Shown in pieces: positions 1 through 8,973 of a stretch of 64,000 bases of DNA (position 1 is its first letter; each line of letters begins with the position of its first letter). Position numbers and translations under genes: made by a program. The notes under the pieces are model-generated. The model was given only the letters and a program-made list of their open reading frames with translations. It searched no databases and was not told the origin of the DNA. Origin of the DNA: Perlucidibaca wandonensis. GTDB taxonomy: Bacteria; Pseudomonadota; Gammaproteobacteria; Pseudomonadales; Moraxellaceae. Where the stretch lies: positions 1,240,001-1,304,000 of the forward strand of contig NZ_JBHTIT010000001.1 in the NCBI RefSeq assembly GCF_042677145.1, in the 5' to 3' direction.

Positions 1-46
1 TCAAAATAGCGACTAAGGCAATAAAAGAATAGCGATATATTTTCAC
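1..46 (-). CDS. 5' end of a gene leaving the window (probable exported protein)
   Basis: A GTG codon at 46 follows a purine-rich AAGGA sequence and opens a frame that reads V-K-I-Y-R-Y-S-F-I-A-L-V-A-I-L to the window edge. A positive start followed by a hydrophobic run is what the first residues of a signal peptide or membrane anchor look like. Only 15 codons are visible, so the product cannot be named. It would lie downstream of the CocE-like gene on the same strand. Confidence 0.4.
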   Translation of the reverse strand, partial: MKIYRYSFIALVAIL

Positions 47-104
47 AACAGTATCCTTACTGTAATTATAATTTCCTTATATTAAGCACACTAAATTTAG
101 AGCC

Positions 105-141
105 AGCAAGAATTACAGAGTAAACTATTGTAATTCTTGCT
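105..141 (-). terminator. Hairpin downstream of the CocE-like hydrolase gene
   Basis: A perfect 13-bp inverted repeat (AGCAAGAATTACA at 105-117 and its complement at 129-141) with an 11-nt loop lies 17 nt past the hydrolase stop codon. The T-run is poor on the minus strand, so it may be only a weak terminator or a 3'-end stabilising structure. Confidence 0.5.
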
Positions 142-157
142 TTCGGCTTTTATACGC

Positions 158-2098
158 TTATAACGCGCTATTAGGCACCACTGGTAACACCACACTTGAT
201 GGATGCTCGGGGCCGACTAAGAACGTTGCTAAGCCCAATGGCCCCTTGATCAGCGACGACAATACAGGCTGCAAGCCTTGCGCCAAATTACTCGTGCTCA
301 ATGACACTTTCAGCGAATGGCCTTTAGCAATTTTTGCGCTAGTTGGGAAAATTTCCACTTGCATGAGCATGGGCTCATTTGGCTTAACTGGTAGAACAGA
401 CTCAGTAGTGAATGGATGCCATGGCTGAATCATCACGCCGTCGATGATGCGGCTACGGCTTTCATCCACTGCGCGAAACGAGGCACTTAATAGGCCATTG
501 CTCAGTGGTCGGGACTTGCCTGTCGCTGGATCAAAGTCTGAGATGCGCACCGACACGCTAGTTTCTTGCGTCGTTGTCGTCATCCACACATTGGCCTGCA
601 TGGGGCCATTGATATACAGATCATCTTCCAAGGCTGGTGTAGAAAATACGACCGATGATTTTTGGTTAATGCTGTCGTCATCGAAGCATGGCAAAGGCAG
701 CAAGCCGGCTATACCAGCTGTCCATTGCGAAAGACTTTGCGAACACAGGCCAAAAATCGGCGCTTGCAAGGCAATCGACTGCGATGCTTTTTCGCTAGGC
801 TGATCTTTCAGCAATGATTTGTCGGCCTGGAAAAAGTATTGCTGCGGCTTCATTTGCGCGTGAGGCCAATCACTGCTGGTGACGTAGCGCTCCTCACCCA
901 ACACATATTGCGTGACATTCGGCATGCGGTCGGCGCCGACTGGTAAGCCTTTCACATATTGATCAAACCAGCGCAGCTGAATTTTATTCAGCTCGGGCAC
1001 ACCATCTTGAGGCAAGCCATTCGAAGGCACACCAGCCGCTTCAATATGCGTCCAAGGGCCAAGAAGCAATTTGGTAGGCACCGAACCTTTTAGGCGCTCA
1101 AACCAGAGCGGCTCGCTGCGTTGAAAAAGGTCAAATAAACCACCAACCACGAACGTCGGCACTTTGATTTTGTCAGCATTTTCCAAAGGTGAACGCTTTG
1201 CCCAAAAATCACCATCAGCCGCGGTGCCTTGATCACCCAATAAAGCTTTCAAAATTGTCGGTACTTGGAAGTTTGTTACTGCGCCTGTGATGTGGCTAAG
1301 CAATGCCGTAATGCCGGTTGCAGGATCAGCAGCAATACCTTCCAAAGGTAAGGCGCCAAGGCCTGTAACTAACGTTATCCAGAGCGGGATAAAGGTTGGA
1401 TTAACCTGCCCACCAGTGAATACGATATCGCGGTAAGCATCACCAAGAGGCACGATGGGGAAAGCCGCTTTAACGGCAGGATGTTGCTGCTGAGCAGTGA
1501 GCATAGTGGTAATGCCCAAGTACGAGACACCAAACAGGCCAATTCGGCCATCTGACCACGACTGTGTAGCTGCCCACTCCACTACTTGTGAATAGTCTTT
1601 TTGCTCGCGCTCGCCAAAGGCTTCCCATTCGCCCTGAGAGTTGCCGGTGCCGCGCACATCGACTACCACCGTGGCGTAACCGTGAGAAGTCATTAATGGG
1701 TCCGCACCACCAATGGCCGGAGTAAAGCTGCCCAGCGAAGTGTTGTAGGAGGTTTGAACTAAAATTATCGGAAACGGGCCTTCATTGAAGTTCGCAGCAT
1801 TGCTCGGCAGAGTCACTTTTACTGCGAGCTTAACGCCGTCATCCATGGTGATGAATTGCAGAGGAATCTCTTTCGACGAACTGAAGGTCGGCGCTGGATC
1901 ATAGTCAGACCACGCGCTATCAGCTGCCGGTGCGGCGCTGCCGTAAGTCTCACTTTCGGCGCTGCGAGTACCCAACTTCATTACTGGAACCTGACGCTCT
2001 GCAACAGGCGATGTGCTATCACTTGATGAGCTTGAGCCGCCACAGGCACTGAGCATTAAGCTCGTGATAGATATGGCTAAAATGGAGCGAATGACCAT
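158..2098 (-). CDS. CocE/NonD-family hydrolase lipoprotein (X-Pro dipeptidyl-peptidase fold)
   Basis: 646 residues. The N-terminus is a lipoprotein signal with lipobox LSAC followed by a Ser-rich linker, so the enzyme should be anchored in the envelope. The alpha/beta-hydrolase core starts near residue 75. The nucleophile is Ser192 in the motif G-V-S-Y-L-G, preceded by the D-x-R-G-T-G-x-S segment typical of CocE and PepX enzymes. The last 200 residues match the beta-rich PepX C-terminal domain. The family cleaves esters or acyl-amino acid bonds; the substrate cannot be read from sequence. AGGA lies 8 nt before the ATG. A second lipoprotein of the same family is encoded at 40955-42760, but there the nucleophile motif is altered. 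Confidence 0.85.
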   Translation of the reverse strand: MVIRSILAISITSLMLSACGGSSSSSDSTSPVAERQVPVMKLGTRSAESETYGSAAPAADSAWSDYDPAPTFSSSKEIPLQFITMDDGVKLAVKVTLPSNAANFNEGPFPIILVQTSYNTSLGSFTPAIGGADPLMTSHGYATVVVDVRGTGNSQGEWEAFGEREQKDYSQVVEWAATQSWSDGRIGLFGVSYLGITTMLTAQQQHPAVKAAFPIVPLGDAYRDIVFTGGQVNPTFIPLWITLVTGLGALPLEGIAADPATGITALLSHITGAVTNFQVPTILKALLGDQGTAADGDFWAKRSPLENADKIKVPTFVVGGLFDLFQRSEPLWFERLKGSVPTKLLLGPWTHIEAAGVPSNGLPQDGVPELNKIQLRWFDQYVKGLPVGADRMPNVTQYVLGEERYVTSSDWPHAQMKPQQYFFQADKSLLKDQPSEKASQSIALQAPIFGLCSQSLSQWTAGIAGLLPLPCFDDDSINQKSSVVFSTPALEDDLYINGPMQANVWMTTTTQETSVSVRISDFDPATGKSRPLSNGLLSASFRAVDESRSRIIDGVMIQPWHPFTTESVLPVKPNEPMLMQVEIFPTSAKIAKGHSLKVSLSTSNLAQGLQPVLSSLIKGPLGLATFLVGPEHPSSVVLPVVPNSAL

Positions 2099-2202
2099 GT
2101 CAATGTCCTGATATTTTTATAATAGGCGCACATTTAACAACATACGCTGTCAGACTAACAAGCATTACAAAGTAAGCGACGGATTCTTGGCGAAGCGTAA
2201 GT

Positions 2203-4296
2203 CTAGGGCTTAACAAGACCCGCTAGCTGCACCGTAATAAGCACATGCCAACGCCCCTCCTCTTGCCATTGCTGGCACTCGCCCGCCAGCTCAGCCGCGC
2301 GCTGGCGTAGACTCTCAGAGCCATGGCCAGCCGTGGTCTCGCGCGCACCATCAACACCATCGTTTACGACTTCAATACGCAGTGCATCTTCGGCACTGAG
2401 TCTTATAGTAATAGCGCTGGGCCGAGCATGCTTTATGGCATTAGTCAGGCTTTCACGCAGCATTCGGCTTAAATGGCCATACTCATTGGGAGTGAGCAAG
2501 GCGTCCTTCTCCACGCAATGCCAATGCAAGGTAATGCCACGCTCGGCGCAACGTAAAATCGCTTCGTCATGCCATTGATGACAAGCATCCTTTAAGCCAA
2601 TGCCGGCAGCCACTTGCTTCGATAAAATCGTGCGTAAATCGGAAATGGCTTCCTTCACGATAGGGCGTGATTGATCGTCGCTACGGTGCAATAAAGTCAG
2701 CAACTTTGCGCCCAAGTCATCGTGCAGATCTTGGCGAATACGCTGACGCTCTTGCTGTGCGCCAGCGGCCTTTGCCACGACTGACTCGCGCAATATTTCA
2801 TTTAAGTCGATGACAAGTTTGGCTATTTTCAGGTCTTTACGACTAAACAGACGCCGACCTTGCTCAGCATTGTGCAGGCGTAAAACATACTGACTATCGG
2901 GCAATGGCACGACCAAGGACTCACCATTCTCTTTAATGGACGCATCAGTCACCGCGGACTTCTCTAGACCACTAGCCAATGGCGAAAAAACTGAATCTAG
3001 CGCTAGCTGAATAGCTTGATCGCCATCGCCGATACGATGCGCGGTCAACATAACCGGCAGCGACTGCGCCATCCACTCCTCAAGACCTGAGCTGCGCCTG
3101 TCGAAGAAATAACGCCATATAAGCTGGCGTACTGGAAAGTACAACCAACCTACCAAGGCCAGCGCAGTGGTTAATGCAGCCGGGTCAGAGAAGGACAATA
3201 CCGAGGCTAAGATCATGTCCATAACCAAGACCGCCAAACCGCCCAAAACCCATGCCCATATACTAAAAGACCAGAGCTCAAGATCGAATAAGCGGTAGCG
3301 CACAATCGCCAGCATCATGCCGGCATACATCATTAAAAATGTGGCGAGAATAACGCCCTGCGGTGCTGGATCAGCGAACTTAAACACAATGGGCAGGATG
3401 ATGGCGCCGGCAAACACAAAGGTGCCGAAAATCACGGATAGTAAAATCCAGCGCAACGCCAAACGGTCGGCTGGCATATGGCTAGTTCGACGCCATTGCA
3501 CATAGAGGCCTGTTAGCGACAGCAGTAACATGACCAGAATTAACGCATAAAAGCTCAGCGCAATACTCTCGTTTAGTTGTAATAAGTCACAACTCAAACC
3601 AACAGGAAGGGTCAATACAATCAGCCAATTCCAACGCCGGCTAGTGTTTTTAACGGGGTAGTTCCAAAGAAATAAAGCCAGCGATGTGGCAAACGTCATG
3701 GTGCCTATATGGTTAATCGTCGATAGCGCTTGAAACAGCCAGCCGTCGATAAATAGCTCTCGCGTACTGTAAATAGCCGCCGACACCGAAGCTAAAAAGT
3801 AGCCAACACCTGTGCCACTAAACGCTAAAATTGCTATGGAATTTTTCGCCGGAATCCAAGCCAGCAAACACACCACCATGCCCGCCAAGCCGCAAATAAT
3901 TTGCAGCCAAAATAGGCCTGGCAAGTCAGAAATATGCCTCTGCTTAGGTATTAACTGAATAAGCTCGCCCGAAGTTGTCGCCATGCTCAGCCGCTTATTT
4001 TCTAATGCCTGAGTCAGCTTTGTTGACTGCTGAAATAGTCGATTCATATCGGCATAAGTGGGCAATGTATCAGGCTCTTCTATAGCGAGGTGACTAGTCG
4101 CCGCGAGGCTATCCGTGCCTATTAAGAAATGACTTAACGTATGACTTTTGCCATCGTAGTGCGCGCTCAGCACTGTGCCATTGCTAGTAAATGTGGCATT
4201 AGTAGTGGGTAGGCCACGCGCAATAACAATGCTGAGCATGACTAACGCAATTGAGATTAGAAGCCCAAAGGCGAGTTTTATTTTTATTGGAATCAT
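2203..4296 (-). CDS. Membrane sensor histidine kinase, NarL/DesK-type (HisKA_3)
   Basis: 697 residues. One N-terminal membrane segment is followed by an extracytoplasmic stretch of about 100 residues, then about seven further hydrophobic helices (roughly residues 130-390), and a cytoplasmic kinase. The phospho-acceptor is His525 in R-I-R-Q-D-L-H-D-D-L-G, the HisKA_3 dimerisation box. The C-terminal ATPase has N-A-I-K-H-A (N box) and a G-H-G-S-E-S-L-R glycine box. The layout (periplasmic sensor, seven-helix bundle, kinase) resembles 7TMR-DISM kinases. The divergent gene at 4391 is the obvious partner response regulator. No clear Shine-Dalgarno is seen before the ATG. The stimulus is unknown. 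Confidence 0.85.
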   Translation of the reverse strand: MIPIKIKLAFGLLISIALVMLSIVIARGLPTTNATFTSNGTVLSAHYDGKSHTLSHFLIGTDSLAATSHLAIEEPDTLPTYADMNRLFQQSTKLTQALENKRLSMATTSGELIQLIPKQRHISDLPGLFWLQIICGLAGMVVCLLAWIPAKNSIAILAFSGTGVGYFLASVSAAIYSTRELFIDGWLFQALSTINHIGTMTFATSLALFLWNYPVKNTSRRWNWLIVLTLPVGLSCDLLQLNESIALSFYALILVMLLLSLTGLYVQWRRTSHMPADRLALRWILLSVIFGTFVFAGAIILPIVFKFADPAPQGVILATFLMMYAGMMLAIVRYRLFDLELWSFSIWAWVLGGLAVLVMDMILASVLSFSDPAALTTALALVGWLYFPVRQLIWRYFFDRRSSGLEEWMAQSLPVMLTAHRIGDGDQAIQLALDSVFSPLASGLEKSAVTDASIKENGESLVVPLPDSQYVLRLHNAEQGRRLFSRKDLKIAKLVIDLNEILRESVVAKAAGAQQERQRIRQDLHDDLGAKLLTLLHRSDDQSRPIVKEAISDLRTILSKQVAAGIGLKDACHQWHDEAILRCAERGITLHWHCVEKDALLTPNEYGHLSRMLRESLTNAIKHARPSAITIRLSAEDALRIEVVNDGVDGARETTAGHGSESLRQRAAELAGECQQWQEEGRWHVLITVQLAGLVKP

Positions 4297-4298
4297 GG

Positions 4299-4313
4299 CG
4301 CGATCTTATCGCG
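4299..4313. promoter_or_regulatory. Inverted repeat between kinase and response regulator
   Basis: CGCGAT-CTT-ATCGCG is a perfect 6-bp inverted repeat immediately upstream of the kinase start, in the 94-bp divergent spacer. A similar half-site (TTATTGCGATAA) occurs about 65 bp further on. It could be an autoregulatory site for the response regulator. This is inference from position and symmetry only. Confidence 0.3.
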
Positions 4314-4390
4314 TATGATTTCCATGGCCTAGGTCACCTGTACGACTAAAGTAGCAAGTCATCGTTATTGCGATAAATCAGGAAGAGCGA

Positions 4391-5035
4391 GTGCTATCAC
4401 AACCACGTGTCATGCTTATTGAGGACCATCTGGTCGTAGCCGAGTGGCTAATTCCATTGGTCGAAGCAGCGCTAAATACACGCTCGCTGACTCATCACGC
4501 CTGTTTTGCCGATGCCAAGGCCGGCATATGCGCTGAAAAGTTTGATGTTTTCCTCGTCGATCTTGGCCTGCCAGATGGCGATGGCACTGACCTCATCTCA
4601 CTGATTAAACAAACTCAGCCAAACGCCTCATGCATAGTCACGACGATTTTCGATGACGCTGAGCATCTCTTCCCTGCCCTGCACGCAGGCGCCGATGGCT
4701 ACTTGCTCAAGGATGATAGCCGCGAAGAGTTCACCGCCGGCATTGTTGGCATTTTAGCCGGCAAGCCGCCGCTCTCAGCCTCTATCGCACAGATGATGTT
4801 GCAGCAGTTTCGACCGCAAACATCGCCAGAAGATCAACCCTTAACCGCTCGCGAAACCGATATGCTTTGCGCAATTGCTAAGGGCCTGAGCGTAAAAGAG
4901 GCCGCAGAGATGCTATCCATCTCACCTCACACGGCCTCTGGTTACATCAAAACGATGTATCAAAAACTACACATCAATAGCCGTGCCGAAGCCACTGCGA
5001 AGGCTATTCGCATGGGTGTGATTCGGCACAGCTAA
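4391..5035 (+). CDS. Response regulator, NarL/FixJ family
   Basis: 214 residues, GTG start with AGGAAGAG five bases upstream. The receiver domain occupies residues 5-125, with E11/D12 and phospho-acceptor Asp57 (F-L-V-D-L-G-L-P-D-G-D-G). A LuxR-type helix-turn-helix lies at about residues 148-205 (L-T-A-R-E-T-D ... S-P-H-T-A-S-G-Y-I-K). Divergent from the HisKA_3 kinase at 2203-4296, with which it should form one two-component system. It ends 10 bp from the katG stop codon in convergent orientation. Confidence 0.9.
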   Translation: MLSQPRVMLIEDHLVVAEWLIPLVEAALNTRSLTHHACFADAKAGICAEKFDVFLVDLGLPDGDGTDLISLIKQTQPNASCIVTTIFDDAEHLFPALHAGADGYLLKDDSREEFTAGIVGILAGKPPLSASIAQMMLQQFRPQTSPEDQPLTARETDMLCAIAKGLSVKEAAEMLSISPHTASGYIKTMYQKLHINSRAEATAKAIRMGVIRHS

Positions 5036-5045
5036 TAGCTCAGCC

Positions 5046-7205
5046 TTACGCTATATCGAAGCGATCAGCATTCATCACCTTGACCCATGCAGAGACAAAA
5101 TCGGCAATAAATTTCTGCTGATTATCATCTTGAGCATAGACCTCGGCATAGGCGCGCAGCACCGAGTTTGAGCCAAATACCAAGTCCACACGCGATGCTG
5201 TCCATTGGGTTTTGCCAGTCGCGCGCTTCACGATGTCATAGCTGTTGCGGCCAGTTGGTTTCCACTCATAGGCCATGTCGGTGAGATTGACGAAAAAGTC
5301 ATTGCTCAATACGCCAACACGATCAGTGAACACACCCTTTTGACTGCCACCATAGTTGCAGCCGAGAACGCGGAAACCACCAATCAGAACCGTCATTTCA
5401 TGCGCTGTTAAGCCCAAGAGTTGGCTACGATCGAGTAAAAGCTCTTCGGCGCTGACCGAAAAATCTTGCTTCAGCCAATTGCGGAAACCATCGTGGACAG
5501 GCTCGAGCGGCTCAAATGACTCTTCATCGGTCATCTCTGCTGTTGCGTCGCCACGGCCTGGTGTAAATGGCACGCGGACATCGACGCCGCCGGCCTTCGC
5601 CGCTTGTTCAATACCGACATTGCCGGCAAGCACAATCACGTCGGCAACACTGGCGCCAGTCTCAGCAGCGATACGCTCGATCACAGCCAAGACTTTTGCC
5701 AAGCGCTCAGGCTCATTGCCCGCCCAGTCTTTCTGTGGGCTCAAACGAATGCGCGCGCCATTAGCACCGCCGCGTTTATCTGAGTCACGATAAGTGCGAG
5801 CGCTATCCCAAGCGGTGCTCACCAAATCACTCACTGACAAGCCACTGGCCGCAATTTTTGCCTTGATAGCGGCAACATCGATATCGCGTTTACCTGCTGG
5901 CACGGGATCTTGCCAAATCAACTCTTCAGTCGGCGTATCGGGGCCGATATAACGCGCTTTTGGGCCTAAATCACGATGCGTCAGCTTGAACCAAGCTCGT
6001 GCAAAGACATCCGAGAAATACGCAGGGTCGTTGTAGAAGCGCTCAGAAATTTTGCGATACGCCGGATCCATTTTCAGCGCCATATCGGCATCAGTCATAA
6101 TGGGGTTGTGACGAATCGAGGCATCCTCAACATCAACAGGCTTATCTTCCTTTTTGATGTTAATTGGCTCCCATTGCCATGCACCGGCCGAGCTCTTTTT
6201 CAGCTCCCAGTCATAGGTGAAGAGCAAATAGAAGTAGCCGTTATCCCATTTCGTTGGATTGGTAGTCCAAGCGCCTTCCAAGCCGCTGGACACAGTATCG
6301 CGGCCAATGGCACGCGTGCTGTGATTCATCCAGCCTAAGCCCTGCTCTTGCAACTCCGCACCTTCAGGCGCTTCGCCCAAGTTTGCAGCGCTGCCATTGC
6401 CGTGGCATTTACCCACGGTGTGACCACCAGCCGTTAGCGCGACCGTCTCTTCATCGTCCATTGCCATACGGGCAAAGGTTTCGCGCACGTCCCGAGCAGT
6501 TCGTAATGGATCAGGCTTGCCATCAACGCCTTCTGGATTGACGTAAATCAGGCCCATCATCACGGCGGCTAACGGGTTTACCAAATCGCGTTCGCCCGAA
6601 TAGCGGCTATTTTCATTATCGCTAGCGGCCAACCATTCGGTCTCTGGCCCCCAGTAAATGTCTTTCTCAGGATGCCAAATATCTTCGCGGCCAAAGGCAA
6701 AGCCATAGGTTTTAAGACCCATGGATTCATAGGCAATGGTGCCGGCTAGAGCGATTAAGTCGGCCCAACTCAGTGCATTGCCGTATTTCTTTTTGATAGG
6801 CCACAGTAGGCGTCGAGCTTTATCGAGGTTAACGTTGTCTGGCCATGAGTTCAGCGGTGCAAAACGCTGATTGCCTGAGGCGGCACCACCGCGACCATCG
6901 GCAATACGATACGTGCCAGCAGCGTGCCATGACATACGAATCATCAAGCCACCGTAATGGCCCCAGTCAGCCGGCCACCAATCTTGGCTATCGGTCATAA
7001 AGGCATGTAGGTCTTTTTTCAGTGCATCGATATCTAGCGACTTAAGCGCTTCACGATAGTTAAAACCGATGTCCATGGGATTCGTTTTCGCATCGTGCTG
7101 ATGCAGGATGTCGAGATTCAAGGCTTTCGGCCACCACGCAGCATTCGAGCTAGCTGTAGTCGTGTTAGCACCGTGCATAACGGGGCATTTTCCTGTGTTT
7201 GACAT
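5046..7205 (-). CDS. katG: Catalase-peroxidase KatG
   Basis: 719 residues, a normal length for bacterial KatG. The haem distal site Arg90-Trp93-His94 is present (M-I-R-M-S-W-H-A-A-G), as is the proximal His262 in G-G-H-T-V-G-K. The Met-Tyr-Trp adduct residues that give catalase activity are intact: Trp93, Tyr221 (G-L-I-Y-V-N-P-E-G) and Met247 (F-A-R-M-A-M). The duplicated inactive C-terminal peroxidase domain follows from about residue 420. The protein removes H2O2 and acts as a broad peroxidase in the cytoplasm. GAGGA precedes the ATG by 9 nt. A perfect 34-bp inverted repeat lies 70-105 bp upstream of the start and is a candidate control site. Confidence 0.97.
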   Translation of the reverse strand: MSNTGKCPVMHGANTTTASSNAAWWPKALNLDILHQHDAKTNPMDIGFNYREALKSLDIDALKKDLHAFMTDSQDWWPADWGHYGGLMIRMSWHAAGTYRIADGRGGAASGNQRFAPLNSWPDNVNLDKARRLLWPIKKKYGNALSWADLIALAGTIAYESMGLKTYGFAFGREDIWHPEKDIYWGPETEWLAASDNENSRYSGERDLVNPLAAVMMGLIYVNPEGVDGKPDPLRTARDVRETFARMAMDDEETVALTAGGHTVGKCHGNGSAANLGEAPEGAELQEQGLGWMNHSTRAIGRDTVSSGLEGAWTTNPTKWDNGYFYLLFTYDWELKKSSAGAWQWEPINIKKEDKPVDVEDASIRHNPIMTDADMALKMDPAYRKISERFYNDPAYFSDVFARAWFKLTHRDLGPKARYIGPDTPTEELIWQDPVPAGKRDIDVAAIKAKIAASGLSVSDLVSTAWDSARTYRDSDKRGGANGARIRLSPQKDWAGNEPERLAKVLAVIERIAAETGASVADVIVLAGNVGIEQAAKAGGVDVRVPFTPGRGDATAEMTDEESFEPLEPVHDGFRNWLKQDFSVSAEELLLDRSQLLGLTAHEMTVLIGGFRVLGCNYGGSQKGVFTDRVGVLSNDFFVNLTDMAYEWKPTGRNSYDIVKRATGKTQWTASRVDLVFGSNSVLRAYAEVYAQDDNQQKFIADFVSAWVKVMNADRFDIA

Positions 7206-7276
7206 GTTTTTTATCCTCGTTTCTTATCAATGAAACAACAGATTAAGCGGCAAGCATGGATAGTGGCTAATGAGTA

Positions 7277-7310
7277 CTTTATGTATTTTCGATAGTTAAA
7301 ATACATAAAG
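7277..7310. promoter_or_regulatory. Perfect 13+8+13 inverted repeat upstream of katG
   Basis: CTTTATGTATTTT (7277-7289) and its exact complement (7298-7310) flank an 8-bp spacer. It lies about 72 bp upstream of the katG start in the katG-gdhA divergent region. It does not match the four-ATAG pattern of OxyR. The symmetry suggests a dimeric-regulator operator or an upstream hairpin. Function inferred only. Confidence 0.4.
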
Positions 7311-7397
7311 AAGCAGACTACGCCCTAACACTCCTGACTCTCTCAGCGTAACACTACTATTACCGAGCATGCTGAGCTGATTAAGCACAACCAGTGA

Positions 7398-7470
7398 CAC
7401 CAAAATAGTGCACATAATTAAAACATCACGATTATTTTGGTGCATTTCTACCAAATAGGAAGTTTTGCAC
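7398..7470. promoter_or_regulatory. Nested inverted repeats upstream of gdhA
   Basis: CACCAAAATA at 7398-7407 is repeated as its complement at 7433-7442. A second pair, GGTGCA (7439-7444) and TGCACC (7465-7470), overlaps the right arm. The block lies 70-140 bp upstream of the chosen gdhA start. It is probably a regulator-binding region for gdhA, but no known consensus was recognised. Confidence 0.35.
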
Positions 7471-7537
7471 CTAAAATGTGCGATCTAGCGATTAAGTATT
7501 GATATCGCGCACCATTTTAGTAAAGCGAGTTCGCCAC

Positions 7538-8881
7538 ATGCAGTACCAAACCAGTCATGACTTCATCAGTGCCGTTACCAAGCGCAACCCAGACCAACCT
7601 GAATTCATTCAAGCCATCACTGAGGTTATTGAAAGCGTTTGGCCATTCCTTAAAGCCAATCCGCGCTTCACTGAACTGAGCTTACTGGATCGCTTGGTTG
7701 AGCCCGAACGTGTGGTGATATTTCGCGTGTCATGGATCGATGACGCTGGCCAAGTACAAGTCAATCGCGGCTATCGCGTGCAGCACAACTCAGCCCTTGG
7801 TCCTTATAAAGGTGGTTTGCGCTTTCACCCATCGGTGAATCTCGCAATTTTAAAGTTTCTAGCCTTCGAGCAAACACTGAAAAACTCTTTAACCACTCTG
7901 CCAATTGGCGGTGGTAAAGGCGGCTCCGACTTCAACCCTAAAGGTAAAAGCCAGCAAGAAGTCATGCGCTTCTGCCAAGCCTTTATCACTGAGTTGTATC
8001 GCCACATCGGCTCCAACACCGATGTGCCAGCTGGCGACATTGGCGTTGGTGGTCGTGAAGTTGGCTATATGGCCGGCATGTATAAAAAACTCACCAATCA
8101 AGCCGACTGCGTCTTTACCGGCAAAGGCATCAGCTTTGGCGGCTCGTTAATTCGCCCAGAGGCCACAGGCTACGGCACTGTGTATTTTGCCAAGCATATG
8201 CTGGCTGAAAAAAATATGACCTTCGACGGCTTACGCGTGTCGGTGTCAGGCTCGGGAAACGTCGCTCAGTTCGCCATCGAAAAGGCCCTAGCTTTAGGCG
8301 CGAAAGTCATCACTGCATCTGACTCCTCAGGTACCGTTATCGATGAAGATGGCTTTACCACTGAGAAACTAGAGCTACTGAAGCAAATCAAAAACGTCGA
8401 ATATGGCCGCGTTAGCGACTATGCCACCCGTATTGGTGCACGCTTTGAGGCAAATGTTCGCCCTTGGCATGTGCCTGTCGATGTTGCCCTGCCCTGCGCA
8501 ACCCAAAACGAACTCGATGGCGATGATGCGAAAGCATTGATCAAAAACAACGTTGTCTGCGTTGCTGAAGGCGCCAACATGCCTTCGACGCTAGAGGCGG
8601 TGACCTTGTTTGAAGATAACCACATCCTTTTCGCGCCTGGCAAAGCCAGCAACGCCGGCGGCGTCGCCACATCGGGCTTGGAAATGAGCCAAAACGCCAT
8701 GCGTTTATCGTGGACTCAGGAAGAGGTCGATACCCGTCTGCAAGAAATCATGCAAGGCATTCACGATGCCTGCGTGAAATACGGTCGTCGCGATAATGGT
8801 TCAATCAGCTATGTTGATGGCGCGAATATCGCCGGCTTTGTCAAAGTCGCTGAGGCCATGCTCGCTCAAGGCGTCGTTTAA
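7538..8881 (+). CDS. gdhA: NADP-specific glutamate dehydrogenase GdhA
   Basis: With the ATG at 7538 the protein has 447 residues, exactly the length of E. coli GdhA, and aligns with it from the first residues. An upstream in-frame TTG at 7499 would only add a non-conserved leader. Conserved blocks: G-P-Y-K-G-G-L-R-F-H-P-S (substrate site), L-P-I-G-G-G-K-G-G-S-D-F (catalytic Lys), D-I-G-V-G-G-R-E-V-G-Y (catalytic Asp loop) and the Rossmann motif S-G-S-G-N-V-A-Q. It aminates 2-oxoglutarate with ammonia and NADPH. The start has only a weak ribosome site. Divergent from katG; a good terminator follows at 8901. Confidence 0.96.
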   Translation: MQYQTSHDFISAVTKRNPDQPEFIQAITEVIESVWPFLKANPRFTELSLLDRLVEPERVVIFRVSWIDDAGQVQVNRGYRVQHNSALGPYKGGLRFHPSVNLAILKFLAFEQTLKNSLTTLPIGGGKGGSDFNPKGKSQQEVMRFCQAFITELYRHIGSNTDVPAGDIGVGGREVGYMAGMYKKLTNQADCVFTGKGISFGGSLIRPEATGYGTVYFAKHMLAEKNMTFDGLRVSVSGSGNVAQFAIEKALALGAKVITASDSSGTVIDEDGFTTEKLELLKQIKNVEYGRVSDYATRIGARFEANVRPWHVPVDVALPCATQNELDGDDAKALIKNNVVCVAEGANMPSTLEAVTLFEDNHILFAPGKASNAGGVATSGLEMSQNAMRLSWTQEEVDTRLQEIMQGIHDACVKYGRRDNGSISYVDGANIAGFVKVAEAMLAQGVV

Positions 8882-8900
8882 GCCTAGCCATTGCTGAACT

Positions 8901-8939
8901 AAAAAAGGCCGCCCCTATTGCTAGAGGCAGCCTTTTTTT
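8901..8939 (+). terminator. Rho-independent terminator of gdhA
   Basis: A run of A then GGC-C-GCC pairs with GGC-A-GCC followed by seven T (8933-8939), 20 bases past the gdhA stop. The symmetrical A and T runs could let it serve both directions, so it may also stop metR. Confidence 0.85.
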
Positions 8940-8973
8940 GTGGCAAAAAATAGATTAATGCCGCTTTGCTAAG

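Noticed and set aside
5356..5793. Long plus-strand frame within katG
   Set aside because: Shadow frame of a highly conserved gene on the other strand.
7277..7310. OxyR binding site before katG
   Set aside because: The expected four ATAG/CTAT elements at 10-bp intervals are not there.
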